NCBI RefSeq assembly: GCF_021728395.1
Contig: NZ_JAKKCM010000001.1
Location: 434,001 to 498,000 of the forward strand
Origin: Vibrio sp. J1-1
GTDB taxonomy: Bacteria; Pseudomonadota; Gammaproteobacteria; Enterobacterales; Vibrionaceae
DNA length: 64,000 bases
Direction: 5' to 3'
Below the pieces are notes generated by a model, which was given only the letters and a program-made list of their open reading frames with translations, was not told the origin of the DNA and did not search any database. The number at the start of each line of letters is the position of its first letter. Position 1 is the stretch's first letter. Below are positions 44,497 through 53,758 of the stretch, in pieces. The position numbers and the translations under genes are program-made.

Positions 44497-44656
44497 TTAT
44501 ACTCTTATATTTGTTCACCTTAAAAACACAAGCAGCAACAAAAAATCAACACAATAACAATAAAGATAAAACCTTCTGCCCCTGCGCCTCGCTCAGAGGC
44601 ACATTGGAAGTCGACTGTGAGCAGACAGTATCAACGTTAGAAAATTAGGAAAGCTC

Positions 44657-45868
44657 ATGAAATCTACGATGATTATCGTAAGTCATGTCGTTAACGATGC
44701 AGTCACTCACGGCTTCGTGCCTGCAGCTAAAGCGATGGACCTCCACGTCGTTCTTATCACCGATCACAAGCTCAGCCATTTAGAGCTGGCGAGTCGTGAC
44801 CATCACTTTAATCCGGATGACATTCTAGAGTGTGATGTCTTCAACCCTTTGGAGATCATCGAAACCATCACAGAGAATGAGTTAAAACCAGACGCTATTT
44901 TCAGCAATAGTGATCACTTACAAACTTCCACCGCCGTTTGTGCACAATTTTTTGGCCTGCCCGCTAAAGATTGGTCAGTCACATTAAAAGCTAAAAACAA
45001 GCACTTAACTCGACAAGTACTGGCTGAGAAAGCGCTACCCAATACGCAAAATTGTCTATTGCACCGCCATTCGAATGTGGCATTGGACATGGCCTTCCCT
45101 GTTGTGGCAAAACCAAAAGAAGGCGTAGCGAGTTTGGATGTGCAACGCTGTGATTCTCAAAGCGAGCTCGATGCTTACTGCGATGCGTTTTGGCAGAAAC
45201 ACCCTAATGCCGCCATTCTGGTGGAACAGTTTCTTCAAGGGCCGTTGGTTACACTGGAAACCCTGGGAGATGGTGAACGCCTTATCGCCGTAGGCGGCTT
45301 TGATGTGGCACTCTCTGAGCCACCTTACTTTATCGAAACCGCCGCAGACTGGAACGGACCAAACAGCATCGCACACCGAGAGGCTTGCCTGGCTCAACTC
45401 AAAGCGTTCGGCGTTGGTTTTGGTGTTTGCCACAGCGAGTTCATCATCACTGAAAACGGCCCGGTTCTGGTAGAAATCAACTACCGCAGCATTGGGGATG
45501 GACGCGAATTCTTACTCAACAATCTCGCCCACTACGGCTGGTTCAGCACGATTTTAGGTCTGCATTTAGGACGAAGATTAGATGGCGATTACCCAATTCA
45601 TGGCTCAGCGCACGTCCATTACGTGGTGGCAGAACACAGCGGTGTGATTGATGGAAACTCGACTTCTTTCATCCACCACGATGGCGATGTCATTACCCAG
45701 CAACAGGTGTTGAAGGCCGAAGGGGAACACCTGCAACAGAGTTATTCCAACAAGGATTATCTCGCTCGAATTTCCATTGTCTCGCCATCGGGCCAAAACC
45801 TTGCCCAAACGCTGCAGAACGCGCTCAGCAACTTCAACCTAGCTCCAACTCGCGAGGTAGTAGCATGA
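44657..45868 (+). CDS. pvsA: Vibrioferrin biosynthesis ATP-grasp ligase
   Basis: 403 residues with an ATP-grasp fold: the substrate domain at the N-terminus, VVAKPKEGVASLDVQ (lysine of the ATP site, about 149-163), VEQFLQGPLVTLETLGDGE and the metal site HSEFIITENGPVLVEINYR. In vibrioferrin assembly PvsA joins an amino acid to the citrate/ethanolamine-containing intermediate. AGGA lies before the ATG. It overlaps pvsB by 4 bp (ATGA), so the five pvs genes form one tightly packed operon. Confidence 0.93.
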   Translation: MKSTMIIVSHVVNDAVTHGFVPAAKAMDLHVVLITDHKLSHLELASRDHHFNPDDILECDVFNPLEIIETITENELKPDAIFSNSDHLQTSTAVCAQFFGLPAKDWSVTLKAKNKHLTRQVLAEKALPNTQNCLLHRHSNVALDMAFPVVAKPKEGVASLDVQRCDSQSELDAYCDAFWQKHPNAAILVEQFLQGPLVTLETLGDGERLIAVGGFDVALSEPPYFIETAADWNGPNSIAHREACLAQLKAFGVGFGVCHSEFIITENGPVLVEINYRSIGDGREFLLNNLAHYGWFSTILGLHLGRRLDGDYPIHGSAHVHYVVAEHSGVIDGNSTSFIHHDGDVITQQQVLKAEGEHLQQSYSNKDYLARISIVSPSGQNLAQTLQNALSNFNLAPTREVVA

Positions 45869-47697
45869 ATCACAACGCGTTGTACCTAACCCAACGACTG
45901 ATCGATACTTGCCTACGCGAAGACATGTTTGGAATTTTGTCGAACGCCAACTTCAGCAACGCCACACCAACAGGGGTAGTTGCTCCCAAGGGCGAGCAAG
46001 TATGGCTGACGTTTAATAATTCTGATTTCACCCTCTACTTACCTGTTGTTCCGGCGTATTACATGCAGCCCTGGTGTTACGGCCAAGTCAGCGGAGAAGC
46101 GCCACAAGGTTGGTGGGTAGAGAAAAATGGCCAAGTGGATCATCAGCAGCATTACCAAGAGTGGATTGCGTTGCTGACGACGTTGGCACAGGAGAGCTCT
46201 CACGAACTGTTGGCCGGATATCTACAAGAATTGGAATGCGCAGAGAAACACAAACAGTTGTGTGACCAAGCGTTTCGCGACCATTCGGACCACATTTCTC
46301 AACCAATATCCAAGCTTGAATCTTGGCATCAAAAGCTGTTGCTTGCCGACCAGATCGCGTCCTATCTTGACCACCCGTACTACCCAACGGCGCGTGCGAA
46401 GTTCGGTCTGAGCGATGAAGACCTTGCTAAGTACGCACCCGAGTTCGCACAACGTTTTTCTCTTCATTGGATTGCGATTGAAAAGTCACAGGCGACATTA
46501 ACCAGCGAGCAACCTGATTGTTGGCCAACGATGGAGCAAGTCGGGCTTCCTGCTGATTTTGCACTTAGCCACGTACTGTTCCCGGCGCATCCGCTCACTT
46601 TTCGCTCTCTGGAGACGCTACCTGAAGGTATGATAGAAGCGCCGTTCACTTACTTAGAAGTCACACCAACACTTTCCGTTCGCACGGTGGTGGTAAACGA
46701 TGCGCCGAATATTCACATCAAAGTTCCGCTGATCATGCGCTCGCTGGGCACAAAAAACATCCGCTTAATCAAACCATCGACGCTGTATGACGGCCACTGG
46801 TTTGAGCGTCTACTTAGCCATCTTGAGCAAACGGACCCTGACTTAAACGGCCGCCTTTTCCATTGCAATGAACAACACGGTGGACATGTTGGCGACGATA
46901 AAACTTTTGCTTATATCGTGCGCGAGTACCCACTTACTCATTGTGAAGATAAAGCGTTAGTTCCGGTTGCAGCACTGGCAAGCCCAATGCCTGACGGACG
47001 CCTGTTCTTAGAGCATTTGGCTGAACAATACTACCAACAAGACACGCTTGCGTGGTTCCAAGATTACGTCGACCTGTTATGCCAAGTGCACCTCACCTTG
47101 TGGCTTCGTTATGGCATTGCATTGGAGTCCAATCAGCAAAACGCCATCGTTGCGTTTGATCAACAGGGCAAAATGACGCTCGCGATGAAAGACAACGATG
47201 CGGCGAGAATTTGGCCAGAGCGCTTCAACTTCGTTACAGAACATGCAGCCCAAAAACATGGCGCGGGAAGCACTCCGGTACATTACGATGAATTGCTCGA
47301 TCAACGTATTAAAGTCGATAACGAGTTAGCGCTTGGACAGATGTTTACCACCATCACATTGCAGCTGGATATCGCTGCGATTGTAGAAGCGATGTCGGCC
47401 AATGGTATTGCATCTTCAGCTTCGCTTTACGCCATTGTGGCCAACAGCATTGCAGAGCAACTCAACCGATTAGAAGGCAAAGGATTAGAAACAAAACTGG
47501 CACGCGAGCTACTGCAAACAGCGCCTGATCTTTATGCCAAGTACTTGTTGAGCTCTGGCAGTTTGCTCTCAAAAGAAGCCTCCGGCGCGAGTGACATCAA
47601 CAAGTTCTACGGTTTGTCGGCCCCTAACTTCTTGCTACTCACTAGCGAGGAAGCGCAGCGTGCCTACTTAGAAACCATCAAAAAAAGCCTACGTTAA
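45865..47697 (+). CDS. pvsB: NRPS-independent siderophore synthetase (IucA/IucC)
   Basis: A 610-residue NIS synthetase. The IucA/IucC domain is recognised by HPLTFRSLETLP (about 237-248), SVRTVVVNDAPNIHIKVPLIMRS (nucleotide-binding region, residues K and R), and KDNDAARIWPERF, followed by a FhuF-like tail. It condenses a citrate or 2-oxoglutarate carboxyl with an amine or alcohol using ATP. Second gene of pvsABCDE. Confidence 0.95.
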   Translation: MNHNALYLTQRLIDTCLREDMFGILSNANFSNATPTGVVAPKGEQVWLTFNNSDFTLYLPVVPAYYMQPWCYGQVSGEAPQGWWVEKNGQVDHQQHYQEWIALLTTLAQESSHELLAGYLQELECAEKHKQLCDQAFRDHSDHISQPISKLESWHQKLLLADQIASYLDHPYYPTARAKFGLSDEDLAKYAPEFAQRFSLHWIAIEKSQATLTSEQPDCWPTMEQVGLPADFALSHVLFPAHPLTFRSLETLPEGMIEAPFTYLEVTPTLSVRTVVVNDAPNIHIKVPLIMRSLGTKNIRLIKPSTLYDGHWFERLLSHLEQTDPDLNGRLFHCNEQHGGHVGDDKTFAYIVREYPLTHCEDKALVPVAALASPMPDGRLFLEHLAEQYYQQDTLAWFQDYVDLLCQVHLTLWLRYGIALESNQQNAIVAFDQQGKMTLAMKDNDAARIWPERFNFVTEHAAQKHGAGSTPVHYDELLDQRIKVDNELALGQMFTTITLQLDIAAIVEAMSANGIASSASLYAIVANSIAEQLNRLEGKGLETKLARELLQTAPDLYAKYLLSSGSLLSKEASGASDINKFYGLSAPNFLLLTSEEAQRAYLETIKKSLR

Positions 47698-47703
47698 CCG
47701 ATT

Positions 47704-48897
47704 ATGACCAAACTCATCTACAGTGTGTTGTTGTGCCACTTTATCGCCGCGTTTGCCGCATTAGGTATGCCACTATTTCTACCCGTTGTGTTGCCAACAT
47801 TGGGCGCAAGCATTGACGCGGACTGGGCAGGCGTTTTATTCATCCTACCCACTTTTTGTACCGCGTTGGCGGCGCGTTTTTGGGGCAACTTTGCCGATCG
47901 CTATGGTCGCCGCCGCTCACTCTTGCGCGCACAACTTGGCCTTGCAGCAGGGTTTGCGCTGTGTGGCTTGGCAGACAACCTCACAATGTTTGTGTTTGGT
48001 CTTATTGTTCAAGGAACCTTTGGCGGCACCATGGCCGCCTCAAACAGCTACTTATCTAGCCAAATTAAAGAAGCCAAAACCCTCGGCAAGTCGCTTAATA
48101 AAACCCAACTTTCCGCCCGCTTGGCACTGATCGTCGCACCAATCGGATTGGGCTGGAGCTTGTCAGAAACCAACCCGCTTAACGCTTACCTTTGGTTATG
48201 CGTTTTGCCTTTTATCGCAATGGGCATAACGCTGACACTACCCGCTGACCAAAGCCGCGAAAAGCCAAACTTAGAATCACAGCAAGAGAAAACCGTTACG
48301 CAAAAAAGCGTCATGCATGCTATTCGCTGGATCTTCTTCGCTCAGTTCGGTTTTGCTTTCTCGATGGTGGTGACCTTTCCCTATTTCTCGCCGTTTGTGC
48401 AGCAATATGGAATCACCAACCACGCATGGATCGGTTTTCTGTACGCGCTGCCGCATGGCATCTATCTGTTGTTGGCTGGCAAAATCCACGTGTTATCGGA
48501 TGGGTTTAATCGCTATCAACCGATGCGTACGTTGTGGCTTGGGTTTGCATTGCTTGCCGTGAGTTCTGCCTTGCATTTGTTTGCGTCCGAAACCACGCTA
48601 ATTGCAGCAAGAGTTTTCTTCGGCGTCGCGATGGTGTGTTGCTATCACGGATTGCACCAACATCTAGCGAGCAATCTGGATCGCAAACTCAGTGGCAAAG
48701 TATTTTCTCGCTTTGATGCCATGTCCAAATGGGGTGGCGTGGCAGCGGGATTTTGCGCTTCTTTCATTTCTAGCTTGGGGCTACTTGAGGTTCCTTTCCT
48801 ACTTTCTGCGATAGTCAGCGTGATCACCTTGATCGCACTGGTTATCCACTCAAAATTTGGAAATCAACATGTTACAGACTCAATCCTCTCCGACTAG
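47704..48897 (+). CDS. pvsC: MFS vibrioferrin exporter
   Basis: A 397-residue major facilitator with 12 predicted spans. The loop 2-3 motif is GNFADRYGRRRSLLRAQL (about 62-79), the usual MFS motif A. It lies between the two synthetase genes, as in known vibrioferrin operons, where PvsC exports the finished siderophore across the inner membrane. It starts 6 bp after pvsB; its end overlaps pvsD by 29 bp. Confidence 0.93.
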   Translation: MTKLIYSVLLCHFIAAFAALGMPLFLPVVLPTLGASIDADWAGVLFILPTFCTALAARFWGNFADRYGRRRSLLRAQLGLAAGFALCGLADNLTMFVFGLIVQGTFGGTMAASNSYLSSQIKEAKTLGKSLNKTQLSARLALIVAPIGLGWSLSETNPLNAYLWLCVLPFIAMGITLTLPADQSREKPNLESQQEKTVTQKSVMHAIRWIFFAQFGFAFSMVVTFPYFSPFVQQYGITNHAWIGFLYALPHGIYLLLAGKIHVLSDGFNRYQPMRTLWLGFALLAVSSALHLFASETTLIAARVFFGVAMVCCYHGLHQHLASNLDRKLSGKVFSRFDAMSKWGGVAAGFCASFISSLGLLEVPFLLSAIVSVITLIALVIHSKFGNQHVTDSILSD

Positions 48898-50698
48898 TGA
48901 GTTGCGCGCGCATGATGTGCAACTCAACCGTGAAAAAGCCCAACTCAATACCATGATGGGTGTCCTCAATTGTTACTTACGCGAGTTTGCGTTGCCAAAT
49001 CAGCAAGTAGAATGGCAATACAACTCGACGTCATTACCGCAGACGTTAAAAAGAAACTACTCAGCAAAACAGCTCGTTGCCGTTCATCTATCCCAGCAAA
49101 ATGGCGTGCTAGTTTTACCGACTCACTACGTAAGTAAACTAGGCAAAATCAAGTTGGCGGGAATGCCATGGGTAAAAATGCCTGGCTCTGCTTGGACGAA
49201 GTTGAACTCTACGCAAACCCTCACGCTTTTGCTTAACTATCTCAAGCAAGTGTTGGCGATCCCGTTTAACCATGAGCTGCTCGAACAGCTTGACAATAGC
49301 GTGCTGGTTACGGAGCAGTTTCTCAACGTCGCGCCCAAATCGTATCACAACGAATTTATCGCCTCGGAACAATCGCTGATTTGGGGTCATACTTTCCACC
49401 CGACACCGAAAAGTCGCTCAGGCGTCACAATGGATGATCTTTTGGCGTTCTCTCCGGAAGTCGGTGCGCAAGTCCCGTTGTTCTGGTTTGAAGTGGATTC
49501 GTCCTTACTTGATGTACTGAGTTCCGACAATGAATCTGGCTCTGCGCAGCACATGCTACAACAGCTCGCGCCACATCATGCAGCCTGCAATGGGAAGATA
49601 CTCTACCCTTGCCATCCTTGGGAAAGCTACACCATCTTGAGCAACCCAAGCGTGAAAAAAGCGATTGAACAAGGCCAGATCACTCCACTGGGATTAGGCG
49701 GAGAAAAGATGCAACCGACGTCTTCAGTTCGTACCCTCTACCACCCTGATATGGACTGGTTTGCTAAGTTCTCCATCAACGTACGATTAACCAACTGCGT
49801 GCGCAAAAACGCTTGGTACGAACTCGACAGTGCAGTGCAACTCACATCGATTCTCAAGCCGATTCGAGAGAACGAACAGCTGCGCAATCCGGTGTTTAAA
49901 GTGATGACCGAACCCTACGCCACCACATTGAATCTTGAAAGTGTGGCCGAGAGAAATTGGGACGACAACACCAAAGCCCGCGAGTCGTTCGGCATTTTGT
50001 ACCGCGAAAACTTCTCGCTTAGCGAAGTCGATATCTTAAAGCCAACCCTCGCCGGCGCTCTGTTTGCCTACGACAGAAACGGCAACAGCTGCATTGCTCA
50101 ACACCTGACAAACAAAGCACGTACAACGCAAAGTCACTATCACGACATCGCAACACTGTGGTTTGAACGCTATTTGCATTGCCTGATTCCGGGCGTGTTT
50201 AATTACTACTTCAAGCACGGAGTCGCGTTTGAGCCGCATTTGCAAAACACCTTGATTGGCTTTGAGCAAGAGATGCCTTGCTGCGTTTGGATTCGTGATT
50301 TGGAAGGCACCAAATTGCTGCCAGAATTTTGGCCAGAAGAGGCCTTAACCAACCTGTCTGAACGCGCGCGACAATCAGTCTACTACAGTCGCGAACAGGG
50401 CTGGAATCGCATCGGATACTGCACCTTTATCAACAATATCAGCGAGGCGATATTCTTCATCGCAGAAGGTGACGATCAACTAGAACAAACACTGTGGAAT
50501 GCGGTGCAAAGTGCGATTGTGCGTTGGCAATCAGTTAATGGAAAACATCCGGAACTTGAAGCGTTACTTAATGTCGGTCACTTCCCAAGCAAAAACAATT
50601 TCACCACGCGTTTGATGCAAAAAGCCGATAAAGAGTCGGGTTACACCCAAGTAGCCGCGCCTTGGCAACAAGGTGAAAAAGGAGCGCAACATGCCTAA
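48869..50698 (+). CDS. pvsD: NRPS-independent siderophore synthetase (IucA/IucC)
   Basis: A 609-residue second NIS synthetase. Motifs are HPTPKSRSGV (about 170-179), HPWESYTIL (about 247-255), SSVRTLYHPDMDWFAKFSIN and the C-terminal ligand region GYCTFINNISEAIFF. With PvsB it makes the two citrate-linked bonds of vibrioferrin. I use the ATG at 48869 with GGAA upstream, inside the 3' end of pvsC; a TTG at 48857 has no ribosome site. Confidence 0.95.
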   Translation: MLQTQSSPTSELRAHDVQLNREKAQLNTMMGVLNCYLREFALPNQQVEWQYNSTSLPQTLKRNYSAKQLVAVHLSQQNGVLVLPTHYVSKLGKIKLAGMPWVKMPGSAWTKLNSTQTLTLLLNYLKQVLAIPFNHELLEQLDNSVLVTEQFLNVAPKSYHNEFIASEQSLIWGHTFHPTPKSRSGVTMDDLLAFSPEVGAQVPLFWFEVDSSLLDVLSSDNESGSAQHMLQQLAPHHAACNGKILYPCHPWESYTILSNPSVKKAIEQGQITPLGLGGEKMQPTSSVRTLYHPDMDWFAKFSINVRLTNCVRKNAWYELDSAVQLTSILKPIRENEQLRNPVFKVMTEPYATTLNLESVAERNWDDNTKARESFGILYRENFSLSEVDILKPTLAGALFAYDRNGNSCIAQHLTNKARTTQSHYHDIATLWFERYLHCLIPGVFNYYFKHGVAFEPHLQNTLIGFEQEMPCCVWIRDLEGTKLLPEFWPEEALTNLSERARQSVYYSREQGWNRIGYCTFINNISEAIFFIAEGDDQLEQTLWNAVQSAIVRWQSVNGKHPELEALLNVGHFPSKNNFTTRLMQKADKESGYTQVAAPWQQGEKGAQHA

Positions 50699-51893
50699 CT
50701 CACTCATCCTACCAACACGCGTCAGCCAGCAAATTAAAACGCTCGCACAGCAGCAAGATCAACCCTTGTGCGCGTACTTGTACGACCTAAACAACTTGGA
50801 AGCGCACATCAAACAACTGCGTCACGTATTGCCAGAAAATGTGGAGCTGTTTTACGCTGCGAAAGCCAACCCATCAGGGCCTATCCTCACAACACTCGCG
50901 CCTTATGTCGATGGCTTTGAAGCCGCATCCGGCGGCGAGTTGGCTCATCTCCACCAGCAACTACTCGACAAGCCATTGATCTTCGGCGGCCCAGGTAAAA
51001 TGCCAAGTGAATTGCAACAAGCGATTGAGCTCGACGTCGATGCGATTCATGTCGAAAGCCTAACCGAATTGCAACGCATTGGTGCACTAACCGAGCGACT
51101 AAACCGCCCTGCTTCGATTTTCCTACGTATGAACATTGATATCGGCGACATCACGCTAAGCAAGCTGGCGATGGGCGGAAAGCCAACCCCATTTGGTTTG
51201 GACGAATCTGAACTGAGCAATGCCCTGATGTTGCTGCGTGATTTCCCGCAAGTGTCACTGAAAGGTTTCCATTTTCACTTGATGTCGCATCAACTCGACG
51301 TCGAAAGTCACTTGGCGTTGATGCAGCGCTACTTCCAAGTTGTGAAGACGTGGCAACAGCAGTTCGAACTCAGTGAGCTGATGATCAACTTGGGTGGCGG
51401 CATGGGTATTAACTATCAAAACCCTGAGCAACACTTTCCGTGGATGGAGTTTTGCGACAAGTTGGAATTTCTTATCGCGAAAGAGCAAGTGCAAGACTGG
51501 ACACTGCGTTTTGAGTGCGGACGGTTTATCACCGCCCCATGTGGTTACTACGTAATGGAAGTGTTAGATATTAAACAAAATCTTGGTGAAAACTTCGTAA
51601 TTGCGCGCGGAGGTACTCACCATTTCCGCACACCAGCGGCGCAGAGCCATGATCATCCGTTCATCATCCTTAAGAACGAGCAGCACAACGAAATTTCTCA
51701 CCCAATCCAGCATGCGCAAGCGACCTTTGTCGGACAGCTTTGTACGCCAAAAGATGTGCTGGCGCGCAATCAACACGTCGAACACATCGACATTGGTGAC
51801 TACGTCGTGTTTACCTTAGCGGGCGCGTATGCGTGGAACATCTCGCATCAAAACTTCTTGATGCATGAACCACCGATATTCCACTATTTCTAA
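50691..51893 (+). CDS. pvsE: PLP-dependent decarboxylase for vibrioferrin precursor
   Basis: 400 residues of the fold-III (alanine racemase/DapDC-type) decarboxylase family. The PLP lysine is in FYAAKANPSGP (about 47-57); the glycine loop is NLGGGMGINY (about 235-244); and the C-terminal domain supplies QLCTPKDVL and HIDIGDYVVFTLAGAY. PvsE is thought to provide the ethanolamine part by decarboxylating serine. The ATG at 50691, with AAGGAG upstream, overlaps the pvsD stop by 8 bp. Confidence 0.93.
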   Translation: MPNSLILPTRVSQQIKTLAQQQDQPLCAYLYDLNNLEAHIKQLRHVLPENVELFYAAKANPSGPILTTLAPYVDGFEAASGGELAHLHQQLLDKPLIFGGPGKMPSELQQAIELDVDAIHVESLTELQRIGALTERLNRPASIFLRMNIDIGDITLSKLAMGGKPTPFGLDESELSNALMLLRDFPQVSLKGFHFHLMSHQLDVESHLALMQRYFQVVKTWQQQFELSELMINLGGGMGINYQNPEQHFPWMEFCDKLEFLIAKEQVQDWTLRFECGRFITAPCGYYVMEVLDIKQNLGENFVIARGGTHHFRTPAAQSHDHPFIILKNEQHNEISHPIQHAQATFVGQLCTPKDVLARNQHVEHIDIGDYVVFTLAGAYAWNISHQNFLMHEPPIFHYF

Positions 51894-51915
51894 AACGTAA
51901 TGCTTCGCTTCGTTT

Positions 51916-51943
51916 AAGCCCCAATAATTGGGGCTTTTTATTT
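51916..51943 (+). terminator. Rho-independent terminator of pvsABCDE
   Basis: AAGCCCC, AATAATT, GGGGCTT and a T-run, about 23 bp after the pvsE stop. Confidence 0.93.
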
Positions 51944-52003
51944 AGCCTCAAGCACAGACTCACTTACATTAGCCACTTTGCGATCTACTTTCTCTCTAAA
52001 AGC

Positions 52004-52034
52004 AAAAAACCCGCATTCAAACCGGAATGCGGGT
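52004..52034 (-). terminator. Rho-independent terminator of the porin gene
   Basis: On the minus strand CCCGCATTC and GAATGCGGG pair around a 6-nt loop and are followed by six U residues. Confidence 0.93.
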
Positions 52035-52079
52035 GGCTTTAAGTAAGGTAAAGCAGTGGATTAATGATAGAACTGGAAC

Positions 52080-53054
52080 TTAGAACGAGTATTTCGCTAC
52101 AAACTTAAGGCCGTAACCGTCTTTCTTCTCTTCGCCTTCCTGTTCTACAGAACCTGTTTGAACAACAAAATCTGTTTTGAATGAGTCTGTTACTTCATAA
52201 CCAAGACCTAGGTATGCCGTTTGCGCTTCTACAGCCGTACCTTGTAGGTCACCCTCGACGTATTGAAGAGAACCATAAAGTTTGAAACATTCAAATGTGT
52301 ACGCTGCTGCTACAGAGTAAGTTTCACCGTCGTTTGGAGATTCAAGCTTAAGTTCAACACTGTCGCTTGCTTTCAAGCTCCCTGCGTTTTCGAAAGAAAT
52401 GAATGCTGCACCAAATTTGAAATCACCCAGTTTTACGTCACCGCCTAAACCTAGAGAATTCGCTTCATCACCATCAGAACCGTAAGCAACCGCTGCAGAG
52501 AAATCGTCTGTTTTGTAGTTTAGAGATGTTGCGTAGTTTGCCTCATTGTCTGAATCGCTGTCTGTTTCGTAGTTTGCAGAAAACTCAAGATCGTTGATTT
52601 TTGCCTTGTAACGGATACCTTGACCGTCTACACCACCTTGCGAAATCTTGTACAAGTTTGTCCCTTCACCTTGATGCGCTTTTTCGGCCGCACCAAAAGA
52701 GTTACCTGTATCACCGAAAGAGAAATTACCGTATTTAACATGGTCAAATTCTAATTTAATATCAGCGAATTCTGCATTGCGGTTTTCTTTTGTCACACTG
52801 TCGCCAGCATTAATTGCAAAAGAACCAATTAGTTTCGCATCTTCATTCAACTGATGCGTACCTTTAACTTTTAGGTGTGCATCCGTAAATACGTGTGGTG
52901 CTTTCTCTTTATCATCAGCATCAACGTATACTGCGATACCTTTTGCCCAACCTGATAGTTCAACTTTATTTTCTTCTGATTTGTAAATTTCGCCAGCTGC
53001 TGCTGCACCAGTAAATAGAACAGAAATTGCAATAGCTAAAGGTTTGATGTTCAT
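52080..53054 (-). CDS. Outer-membrane general porin
   Basis: A 324-residue trimeric-porin-type protein: signal peptide MNIKPLAIAISVLFTGAAAA, then acidic beta-strand repeats (KVELSGWAKGIAVYVDAD, GQGIRYKA) and a C-terminal LKFVAKYSF with the terminal Phe needed for outer-membrane assembly. TGGAG sits six bases before the ATG at 53054; two upstream in-frame ATGs are less likely starts. A perfect-armed KdgR-like palindrome lies 134 bp upstream and an FNR-like site further up. The porin may therefore be part of the glycan regulon and admit the oligosaccharides. It could equally be a general diffusion pore for arabinose and other solutes. Confidence 0.88.
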   Translation of the reverse strand: MNIKPLAIAISVLFTGAAAAGEIYKSEENKVELSGWAKGIAVYVDADDKEKAPHVFTDAHLKVKGTHQLNEDAKLIGSFAINAGDSVTKENRNAEFADIKLEFDHVKYGNFSFGDTGNSFGAAEKAHQGEGTNLYKISQGGVDGQGIRYKAKINDLEFSANYETDSDSDNEANYATSLNYKTDDFSAAVAYGSDGDEANSLGLGGDVKLGDFKFGAAFISFENAGSLKASDSVELKLESPNDGETYSVAAAYTFECFKLYGSLQYVEGDLQGTAVEAQTAYLGLGYEVTDSFKTDFVVQTGSVEQEGEEKKDGYGLKFVAKYSF

Positions 53055-53153
53055 ATCGTACTCCATATGTTGCATAAAAATTTAACGCAACTAATTGTAT
53101 TAAAAGCATTTATAGGCTCAGAGATTGCATTCTTATACTGAATGCGTTTCTGT

Positions 53154-53167
53154 CGATAATATTATCG
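53154..53167. repeat. Perfect 14-bp palindrome in the porin promoter region
   Basis: CGATAATATTATCG reads the same on both strands and lies 100 bp upstream of the porin ATG, between the KdgR-like site and the gene. It may overlap the -10 region; the binding factor is unknown. Confidence 0.5.
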
Positions 53168-53187
53168 AAATAAATACAATTTAAAAT

Positions 53188-53202
53188 TGAAATATAATTT
53201 CA
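53188..53202. promoter_or_regulatory. KdgR-like operator upstream of the porin
   Basis: TGAAATATAATTTCA has two perfectly complementary 6-bp arms around ATA and fits TRAAAYNNNRTTTYA, about 134 bp upstream of the porin start. Confidence 0.58.
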
Positions 53203-53300
53203 TTTTAAATAAATACGATCGACTTCATAATTAAACCCATATTATTGAAGTAACGATATGCAGTTTTATTCACTAAAATTAATGATATTTGATAGATTTA

Positions 53301-53314
53301 TTGATCTAAATCAA
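53301..53314. promoter_or_regulatory. FNR-type site
   Basis: TTGATCTAAATCAA is a perfect match to the FNR consensus TTGAT-N4-ATCAA. It lies about 250 bp upstream of the porin start, with no gene on the plus strand for 160 bp. It would link the porin, or an unseen transcript, to oxygen status. Confidence 0.55.
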
Positions 53315-53475
53315 ATATTAAAACACATGTCATGGCTGTAAAAAGTGTCATATATAAATGTGAATAAAAAAACAAACAACGAAATTATTATAAGGACATT
53401 AATTTATAAAAATAAAAATAAGATATGACTCGCAATTCTATTTATAAATGTATTATTTAATATAATTAATATGCT

Positions 53476-53634
53476 ATGAGAGGGATCTGGCGTAGCAGGC
53501 TGACTGCTCTGGGAGATAAACAGACAGAAACTCAGGTATTGATAGACAAGCCTGAGCTAATTGATGATTCTTTAGCGACGAGAAGAGAGAAACGAGGAGA
53601 GAGCAACGAGAAAAACACGCAAATCTTGCAGTAG
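53476..53634 (+). other. Small ORF of 52 codons, doubtful
   Basis: An ATG-initiated frame in the 700-bp gap between porin and araH: MRGIWRSRLTALGDKQTE, then ELIDDSLATRREKRGE and a short charged tail. There is no ribosome site, and the purine-rich DNA (many GAGA/GAAAC runs) looks more like a dispersed intergenic repeat than a gene. The rest of the gap is AT-rich and empty apart from the sites listed. Confidence 0.25.
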
Positions 53635-53689
53635 AGCATGCACCCAAGCGTTAATACTCAATGCCTCAAAGGGTTGTCAATCCAAGAAT

Positions 53690-53718
53690 AAAAAAGTCCC
53701 CTCATATCTGAAGGGACT
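53690..53718 (-). terminator. Rho-independent terminator of araFGH
   Basis: On the minus strand AGTCCC...GGGACT (with a mismatched inner stem) is followed by six U residues, 41 bp after the araH stop. Confidence 0.85.
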
Positions 53719-53758
53719 CTTTCTAGTGATTTGTAGCGTTCTTAGGTCAGCAATTCAT

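Noticed and set aside
44657..51893. Aerobactin (iucABCD) instead of vibrioferrin
   Set aside because: There is no lysine monooxygenase or acetyltransferase; the ATP-grasp ligase, two NIS synthetases, MFS exporter and PLP decarboxylase in this order are the vibrioferrin set.
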